Source: Bacillota bacterium (lineage in GTDB: Bacteria; Bacillota_A; Clostridia; DSM-8532). Taken from it: a DNA stretch of 10,960 nucleotides. The position numbers and the translations under genes were made by a program. Every line of letters begins with the position of its first letter. Positions within the stretch are counted from its first letter, which is position 1. The notes beneath the pieces are model-generated. The model worked only from the letters and a program-made list of their open reading frames with translations, did not search any database and had not been told where the DNA came from. The stretch covers positions 1 through 10,960 of the forward strand of contig JAFADM010000386.1 in NCBI GenBank assembly GCA_023424865.1, read 5' to 3'. Of the stretch, positions 6,634-10,960 are shown in pieces.

Positions 6634-7446
6634 TCAGGCTAAAAGCAAAAGACTTAATCCCATAACAATCATCCCTGCGATAAGCCCGAAGATGGAAAGA
6701 TGGTGTTCCCCATATTCCTGGGCACTGGGCAGAAGCTCATCCAGAGAGATAAACACCATGATACCGGCAATAACGGCGTAAATCGTTCCAAAGACCACAT
6801 CATTAATAAAAGGAGCCAGCACAAGAAAGGCCACAATGGCGCCAACAGGCTCCGCAAGCCCTGAAAGCAGCGAGGTTAAAAAGGCTTTTTTCTTGCTTCC
6901 GGTGGAACAGTATACAGGAAGCGCCACAGATATACCTTCGGGAATATTGTGGATGGCTACCGCAACAGCTATGGCCAAGCCCATGGAGACATCGTTAATG
7001 CCGGAAACAAAGGTGGCCAGGCCTTCAGGGAAATTGTGAATGGTAATGACAAGGGCAGCCATCCTTCCAGTTTTGGCCATCTTCCGGGAGTTCGTTCCGA
7101 AGCCGCAGACATCCAGCTGCTGTACGGTGGGAACCTCGTGGGGATTCTCTTCCTCAGGCACAAGCTTATCTATGATGGCTATGAGAAAGATACCCAGAAA
7201 AAATCCCCCAAAAGCTGCCCATTCGGAAGCACGGTGGGAAAGGCCTTTGGCCAGGAAGATCTTGGCTTGGGGCAGAATTTCCACAAAGGAGATATAAATC
7301 ATTACTCCTGCTGAAAAGCCCAATGCCAGGGACAGAATTTTAGCATTGATTTTCTTAAACAGCATAAGGAGCAGTCCACCGATGCCTGTGGAAAGACCGG
7401 CGAAAAGTGAAAGGCCGATGGCAATGGCAACATTATTGGGATTCAT
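6634..7446 (-). CDS. zupT: ZIP-family divalent metal transporter (ZupT-like)
   Basis: This 270-residue inner-membrane protein with about eight helices is predicted to import divalent cations such as zinc, and possibly iron or manganese. The two metal-site helices carry the diagnostic HNFPEG (137-142) and HNIPEG (166-171). Other family landmarks are GFSAGVMIYISFVEILP near 43-59, LAEP at 197-200 and SLDELLP at 234-240. A hydrophilic cytoplasmic loop (about 94-128) contains acidic residues, H103 and C114. The ATG at 7446 was chosen because GGAGGTG lies six bases upstream; an in-frame ATG seven codons earlier would place that ribosome site inside the gene. The gene is single, with its own promoter, and is convergent with the preceding plus-strand operon. 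I found no convincing metal-repressor box. Confidence 0.93.
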   Translation of the reverse strand: MNPNNVAIAIGLSLFAGLSTGIGGLLLMLFKKINAKILSLALGFSAGVMIYISFVEILPQAKIFLAKGLSHRASEWAAFGGFFLGIFLIAIIDKLVPEEENPHEVPTVQQLDVCGFGTNSRKMAKTGRMAALVITIHNFPEGLATFVSGINDVSMGLAIAVAVAIHNIPEGISVALPVYCSTGSKKKAFLTSLLSGLAEPVGAIVAFLVLAPFINDVVFGTIYAVIAGIMVFISLDELLPSAQEYGEHHLSIFGLIAGMIVMGLSLLLLA

Positions 7447-7508
7447 GGGAAGCACCTCCAAATTCATGCGATAGGTATGTACTAAGGTTTTCCAGCTTTA
7501 TCCCTCCC

Positions 7509-7538
7509 ATTATACTAAAAAAAGTTTATGCCTGCCAT
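7509..7538 (-). promoter_or_regulatory. Sigma-A promoter for zupT
   Basis: On the minus strand a perfect TATAAT (7509-7514) is preceded after 18 bases by ATGGCA (7533-7538), which matches the -35 consensus at four of six positions. The predicted start near 7502 gives a leader of about 55 bases before the ATG at 7446. Confidence 0.55.
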
Positions 7539-7660
7539 AGCCTGTTCAAGACCCATTTCTGTGAAATTGCAATAATCCTGCCTATGTTTCTGACTAAAGC
7601 CACGTAAGGTTCCGATTTTAGGTTTAAATGCCACATAAAATACCAAAAAAACGCAGCCTC

Positions 7661-7689
7661 TTGAACACCGGCGGTTTTAGGGCTATACT
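7661..7689 (+). promoter_or_regulatory. Sigma-A promoter for the busR-like gene
   Basis: TTGAAC (7661-7666) and TATACT (7684-7689) are separated by 17 bases. Transcription would start near 7696, leaving an unusually long leader of about 200 bases before the ATG at 7895. This promoter, the zupT promoter and the leader structures account for what I see in the 448-base gap 7447-7894; no credible small gene is present. Confidence 0.65.
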
Positions 7690-7742
7690 TTTAATGTTTA
7701 GGCTCAGGGATAAATGCAAATGCCATGAAGCACATAACAGAC

Positions 7743-7780
7743 ACCCCTTTAGGGGAATTTAATAAGGGGTCCCATTTTTA
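7743..7780 (+). promoter_or_regulatory. Alternative hairpins with T-run in the busR leader
   Basis: ACCCCTT (7743-7749) pairs perfectly with AAGGGGT (7764-7770). The same CCCC (7744-7747) can instead pair with GGGG (7752-7755), so the folds exclude each other. A run of five T lies at 7775-7779, four bases beyond the first stem. This resembles an attenuator, but the offset T-run and short stems make termination uncertain. It matches no riboswitch class I know, including the c-di-AMP (ydaO) type. Confidence 0.4.
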
Positions 7781-7894
7781 TTAAGAGAATTCCCATATCA
7801 AGGGCAGTGACGAGTGAATGCACTGTTTAAAGCTTGCAGGGGATTCAAATAGATAAATGCATAACAATGGCGCCTGAAAGGAATGACGCGTTCT

Positions 7895-8521
7895 ATGGAG
7901 CAATATCTGGAAGTGCCGATATACCGAAAAATCGCACTGGATTTTGCCGGAAAAATTTATTATGGGGATTACAGGGAGGGAGACAGGGTTTCCGGTCGTT
8001 CCACTCTGGCAGGAAGCTATAATGTGTCGCCTGAAACCATACGAAGAGCCATGAACCTTTTGGAGGACATGAAAGTGGTGTCCACCAATCAGGGCAGCGG
8101 TATTTTTATTCTGTCAAAAAAGAATGCCTATGATTTTATTCAACGCTTTAACGAAACCGAGTCCATACAGGCTCTCAAGGCAAAGATCAAGGATCTTGAA
8201 AGACAGAGGGAATCGCTTAATCATCAGATTAATACTTCCATCGACAATGTTATTGACTATTGTGAGCGCCTTAAAAACATCAACCCTATTAATCCAGTGG
8301 AATACACTTTGGATGAGGAATGCTTTCTTATAGGGAAAAACATGAACGACGTTAGCTTCTGGCAGAATACGGGGGGCACTATTGTAGGCATACGCCGCCA
8401 GGGAAAAATCATTATATCTCCCGGCCCCTATATCGGCTTTGAAAAAGGGGATACCCTCTTTGTGGTGGGAGATATCGGCGTTCTTGAAAGGATACGGGAA
8501 TTTGCAAAAAGGGAGGTGTGA
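7895..8521 (+). CDS. busR: BusR-type GntR/RCK_C transcriptional regulator
   Basis: This 208-residue DNA-binding protein has an N-terminal GntR winged helix (about 8-75, with the recognition region NVSPETIRRAMNLL at 43-56 and the wing NQGSGIF at 65-71). A coiled-coil linker (about 85-128) and a C-terminal RCK_C/TrkA_C domain (about 133-207, with PGPYIGFEKGDTLFVVGD) follow. This architecture is that of BusR, which in streptococci and lactococci binds c-di-AMP through RCK_C and represses the BusAB glycine betaine importer. The convergent opuC-type operon next door supports the same role here; regulation of that operon is inferred. The ATG at 7895 lies 12 bases after AAAGGA (7877-7882). An ATG at 7883 directly abuts that sequence and is less likely, but would add only four residues. 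The stop codon lies within a hairpin that terminates the opposite strand. Confidence 0.87.
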   Translation: MEQYLEVPIYRKIALDFAGKIYYGDYREGDRVSGRSTLAGSYNVSPETIRRAMNLLEDMKVVSTNQGSGIFILSKKNAYDFIQRFNETESIQALKAKIKDLERQRESLNHQINTSIDNVIDYCERLKNINPINPVEYTLDEECFLIGKNMNDVSFWQNTGGTIVGIRRQGKIIISPGPYIGFEKGDTLFVVGDIGVLERIREFAKREV

Positions 8522-8532
8522 CAACACCTCCC
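8506..8532 (-). terminator. Intrinsic terminator for the opuC operon inside the busR end
   Basis: GGGAGGTGT (8511-8519) and ACACCTCCC (8524-8532) form a perfect 9-bp stem with a four-base loop. Bases 8506-8510 are AAAAA, so minus-strand RNA has UUUUU directly after the stem. On the plus strand no T-run follows. It therefore suits transcripts arriving from opuC and overlaps the last codons and stop of busR. The 3' region of opuC before it (8533-8692) contains no gene but has two dyads: CACTCTTT/AAAGAGTG (8571-8578 and 8592-8599) and CTTAAAG-AA-CTTTAAG (8661-8676). Confidence 0.8.
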
Positions 8533-8692
8533 CTTCCAATTGTGCATAGCTTTTATTGCATTGATGATCTCACTCTTTTATTTGTAACAGGAAAGAGTGG
8601 GCACAGGCATAAACCCTACTCCAGCGCTCAATTGAACCAAATTACGAAACGCTGACTTCGCTTAAAGAACTTTAAGAACCGTTTGGTTAAGC

Positions 8693-9601
8693 TTAGTTTA
8701 TAAGGTTCTGCTCCTTTAAGAATTCAATAGCGATGTCCTTCATAGGCTTCTTCTCCGTCTCGGCCTGATAATTCATCTGCTGCATGGCCTCATCGGTAAT
8801 TTTGCCTGAAAGCTTGTTTAAGAGCTCCTCAAGCTCCGGATGGGCCTTAAGCGTCTCATTTTTCACAATGGGGGCTGCGTAATAGGGTGGGAAAAATCCC
8901 TTGTCATCCTCGAGCACCTTGAGCTTGTAGGTAATAAGCTGGCCGTCGGTAGTAAAAGCGTCCGTTACCTGGATACGGTCCTCCGCCATGGCCTGGTATT
9001 TTAAAGAAACATCCATTTTCACAGGCTCTCCCTTAAAGGTAAGCCCATAGGTCTCAACCATACCCTCAAAGCCGTCCATACGGTCGAAGAATTCATGCTC
9101 CGCACCGAAGGTAAGCTGATCTGAAAAGGTAGCCAGATCGCTGACAGACTGGATATTGTTCTGTGCTGCATAGTCTTCCTTAATGGCTACCGCATAGGTA
9201 TTGTTAAGCCCCAGCTCATTAAGCCAGGTAATACCAAACTGACTGTCAAATTCCCTCTTCACAATGGAGTACACCTCGTCGGGGTCATTGATGACATCCA
9301 TCTTAAGATGAGCGGTAAGGCCGGTTCCCGTGTATTCGGGATAAATGTCCAGATCACCCTTTTTTAGTGCCTCAAAGCAAACCATGGTTCCGCCCAGGTT
9401 TTCCTTGTATTCCACCTTTAAGTCCGTATTGGCCTTGATGTACTCGGCAAAAATATGTCCCAGGATCATATTCTCCGTAAAGTTTTTGGAGCCAATGACA
9501 ATTTTGTCCCCGCCTGCACCTGTACAGCCGGCTAAAAGTGCGGTGGAGAGTGCCAGCACCCCCGCTGCCTTAAATAGTCTTTTCATCATTCTTTTCATCA
9601 T
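8693..9601 (-). CDS. opuCC: Osmoprotectant (glycine betaine/choline) binding lipoprotein
   Basis: This is the extracellular substrate receptor of a quaternary-amine ABC importer, tethered to the membrane by lipid. A signal peptide with basic start (KRMMKRLFK) and hydrophobic core ends in the lipobox LLAGC, with C26 as the lipidated residue. The mature part shows OpuAC/ProX-like family segments: IVIGSKNFTEN (34-44), DIYPEYTGTGL (85-95), VTDAFTTDGQL (212-222) and FPPYYAAPIV (237-246). Tyrosines in these segments are candidates for the aromatic cation cage. The ATG at 9601 overlaps the upstream permease stop by four bases (ATGA), which suggests translational coupling. The ATG at 9589 is an alternative with better spacing from AAAGG. 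Glycine betaine, choline, carnitine or proline betaine are all possible substrates. The 302-residue length is normal. Confidence 0.9.
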   Translation of the reverse strand: MMKRMMKRLFKAAGVLALSTALLAGCTGAGGDKIVIGSKNFTENMILGHIFAEYIKANTDLKVEYKENLGGTMVCFEALKKGDLDIYPEYTGTGLTAHLKMDVINDPDEVYSIVKREFDSQFGITWLNELGLNNTYAVAIKEDYAAQNNIQSVSDLATFSDQLTFGAEHEFFDRMDGFEGMVETYGLTFKGEPVKMDVSLKYQAMAEDRIQVTDAFTTDGQLITYKLKVLEDDKGFFPPYYAAPIVKNETLKAHPELEELLNKLSGKITDEAMQQMNYQAETEKKPMKDIAIEFLKEQNLIN

Positions 9602-10221
9602 CCTTTCTCGCTTCGTTTAAGATTTTTATGTCTTACCATGCGCTTTTCCATTTTTTGCAGTCCCAGGTCCAGGCCTATGGCCAAAAGGGATACCGGTATA
9701 GCTCCCTTGGCGATGAGATTTAAATCGCCGCCCATTTGAACGCCGCGGTAAATATAGCCGCCAAGGCCCCCTGCTCCAATAAGTACACCAATGGTTGCCA
9801 CCCCTAATGCGGTGACCAGTGCAATACGAAGACCGGAGAGAATCATGGGCAAGGCCAGAGGAAGCTTTATTTTCCCCAATATCTGGAAAGAAGTCATTCC
9901 CATGCCGTTGGCTGCCTCCAAAACACCCTTGTCTACCGACATGATGCCGGTGTAGGTGTTTCGCACCACGGGCAGAAGACTGTAAAGAAAAAGCGCAAGA
10001 ATAAGAGTGGTATCTCCCAGGCCGAAGATCATCATAAGGATGGCCAACAGAGCCAGGGAAGGTATTGTCTGTACCATTTCTGTAAAGGCGAGCACGCCCC
10101 AGGCCAGCTTTTTATAGCGGGTAATTAAAAGGCCTGCGGGTATTCCGATAAGCGCAGCGCTGCCGACAGCCATAAAGGACAGGAGCAGATGCTGAAGTGT
10201 TCTTGACATTATTTCACTCAT
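9598..10221 (-). CDS. opuCD: Osmoprotectant ABC transporter permease (second)
   Basis: This 207-residue inner-membrane permease of the binding-protein-dependent transport family has about five to six helices. The EAA loop, which docks on the ATPase, reads EAANGMGMTSFQILGKIKLP (102-121), with the diagnostic EAA, G and LP. It shares EMVQTIPSLALLAIL-like and GAGGLGG segments with the upstream permease and is its probable heterodimer partner. A strong GGAGGGAG ribosome site lies four bases before the ATG, and the gene overlaps the upstream stop by four bases. The order here is ATPase, permease, permease, receptor, unlike the Bacillus opuC order where the receptor lies between the permeases. The CD symbol is therefore assigned by role only. 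Confidence 0.88.
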   Translation of the reverse strand: MSEIMSRTLQHLLLSFMAVGSAALIGIPAGLLITRYKKLAWGVLAFTEMVQTIPSLALLAILMMIFGLGDTTLILALFLYSLLPVVRNTYTGIMSVDKGVLEAANGMGMTSFQILGKIKLPLALPMILSGLRIALVTALGVATIGVLIGAGGLGGYIYRGVQMGGDLNLIAKGAIPVSLLAIGLDLGLQKMEKRMVRHKNLKRSEKG

Positions 10222-10913
10222 TTCGCTCCCTCCTCTCCGGTTTTTAACCCGCTAAGAGGCAGGCTGTGCCTCTGTCTTTTCCGTCCGGAAACTCTTTTTT
10301 CAATAAGTCCGATAACGCCTCCTGCCAGTAGAGCCAGCAGGGATGCAGGTATGGAGCCTGCAAGAATCATGTTGTAATTATAGGTTTGAAGTCCAGTAAA
10401 AATAAGATCTCCCAGGCCGCCCGCGCCGATGAGCGCACCTATGGTAGCCCAGCTTATTATATAAACCATGGAAAGCCTTACCCCCGATACAATGGCCGGA
10501 AGAGCCAACGGAAGCTCTACTTTCATGATGACCTGGCTTACACTCATACCCATGCCCCTGGCCGCCTCAATGTATTTGGGGTCCAGGTCCTTGATACCTG
10601 TATAGGTATTTGTCAGAATTGGAAGCAGGGAATAAAGGATCATAACAATAACCGCGGCCTTCACCCCAATTCCGAAAAGAGGCATGGAAAGGCCGAACAT
10701 AACCAGGCTGGGGATAGTCTGAAACACACCCACAACACCCATGACGCCATTGGCCACCTTTTCGTTCCGGGTAAGGGCCACACCGGCAGGTATGGCAATG
10801 ATCATCCCTATAAAAACAGCAAAAAAGGAAATACCCAGGTGCTGAAGGGTTGCCTCCAGAATCATGCTTTTTTCTTTTTCAAGAAATGCGATAAACTCAA
10901 CCAACTGCTTCAT
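10218..10913 (-). CDS. opuCB: Osmoprotectant ABC transporter permease (first)
   Basis: This 231-residue polytopic permease is the same family as its downstream partner. The EAA loop is EAARGMGMSVSQVIMKVELP (116-135). FQTIPSLVMFGLSMPLFGIG (64-83) and SWATIGALIGAGGLGDLIF (154-172) are typical of OpuCB/ProW-like subunits. An N-terminal amphipathic stretch precedes the first helix, and the C-terminal tail (206-231) is basic and soluble. The ATG at 10913 lies nine bases after AGGTGG. The start overlaps the end of the ATPase gene by 17 bases, and the stop overlaps the next permease's ATG, so the operon is tightly coupled. An internal ATG at residue 17 lacks a good ribosome site. Confidence 0.9.
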   Translation of the reverse strand: MKQLVEFIAFLEKEKSMILEATLQHLGISFFAVFIGMIIAIPAGVALTRNEKVANGVMGVVGVFQTIPSLVMFGLSMPLFGIGVKAAVIVMILYSLLPILTNTYTGIKDLDPKYIEAARGMGMSVSQVIMKVELPLALPAIVSGVRLSMVYIISWATIGALIGAGGLGDLIFTGLQTYNYNMILAGSIPASLLALLAGGVIGLIEKRVSGRKRQRHSLPLSGLKTGEEGAK

Positions 10914-10960
10914 CCTTCCATACCACCTGAGCCAGGGCTTTGACCAGGCTGGTTTTTGTT
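10897..10960 (-). CDS. opuCA: Osmoprotectant ABC transporter ATPase, C-terminal end (runs off right edge)
   Basis: Only the last 20 codons are in the window. They read TKTSLVKALAQVVWKDEAVG before the TGA at 10897-10899. The TSLVKALA segment resembles the end of the C-terminal CBS domains found on OpuCA-type ATPases, and position directly before two permeases supports the call. The ATPase motifs are outside the window. Another open frame ends at 10910 with an ATGA overlap, but its Gly/Pro-rich sequence is less protein-like. This is the first visible gene of the operon; the operon promoter is beyond the right edge. Confidence 0.65.
   Translation of the reverse strand, partial: TKTSLVKALAQVVWKDEAVG

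Noticed and set aside
6949..7314. Plus-strand open frame of 121 codons
   Set aside because: It is antisense to the ZIP transporter, whose HNFPEG and HNIPEG motifs leave no doubt about the coding strand.
7696..7894. c-di-AMP (ydaO) riboswitch in the busR leader
   Set aside because: The context made it attractive, but I could not find the conserved ydaO core or its pairing pattern in the sequence.
8114..8539. Minus-strand open frame of 141 codons opposite busR
   Set aside because: It is antisense to the GntR/RCK_C gene and spans the terminator hairpin; no protein features support it.
8661..8676. CTTAAAG-AA-CTTTAAG palindrome as a regulator-binding site
   Set aside because: It lies after the opuC stop codon, away from any promoter I can see, and AT-rich dyads of this size arise easily by chance.
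10386..10943. Plus-strand open frame of 185 codons at the right edge
   Set aside because: It is long, but rich in His, Lys, Asn and Tyr in a pattern typical of antisense reading through a hydrophobic permease gene.

Overview
The window looks like chromosomal sequence from a Gram-positive anaerobe of the Clostridia type. Evidence: consensus sigma-A promoters, strong GGAGG-type ribosome sites, TTG start use, an ECF vitamin-uptake S component, a type II pantothenate kinase, a clostridial-style family I pyrophosphatase (MNIWHDI start), and a GntR/RCK_C regulator beside a compatible-solute ABC transporter. The species cannot be named from the sequence. No rRNA, tRNA, CRISPR array, insertion sequence or phage gene was seen.

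Left part (1-2233). A serine O-acetyltransferase gene (cysE) runs off the left edge on the minus strand and has its own promoter. Upstream, also on the minus strand, lie a type II pantothenate kinase (coaW, TTG start) and an ECF transporter S component that is probably the pantothenate receptor. These two look like one operon: import the vitamin, then trap it by phosphorylation. CoA synthesis also needs cysteine, so cysE fits the theme, but that link is inference.

Middle (2145-6527). A plus-strand inorganic pyrophosphatase (ppa) converges on a minus-strand MutS-superfamily ATPase. That ATPase has a complete C-terminal ATPase domain, predicted membrane segments, and none of the N-terminal mismatch-recognition region; it is the most unusual protein here. 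Divergent from it is a plus-strand pair: a VTT/TVP38-type membrane protein and a DUF4163/DUF3298-like protein with no signal peptide. The second gene's ribosome site lies in a predicted hairpin, and the pair ends in a clear intrinsic terminator.

Right part (6568-10960). A minus-strand ZupT-like ZIP metal transporter is followed by a plus-strand BusR-type regulator (GntR winged helix, coiled coil, RCK_C) with a long structured leader. Converging on it is a minus-strand OpuC-type osmoprotectant ABC operon: the end of the ATPase gene, two permeases and a lipoprotein receptor, with overlapping reading frames. BusR homologues are c-di-AMP-responsive repressors of such transporters, so this is probably an osmotic-balance module. 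A strong intrinsic terminator for the opuC strand lies across the busR stop codon.

Most of the window is ordinary housekeeping and transport content. The points most worth a second look are the membrane-anchored MutS-like ATPase, the BusR/OpuC module with its shared 3' end and long busR leader, and the coaW/ECF pair.
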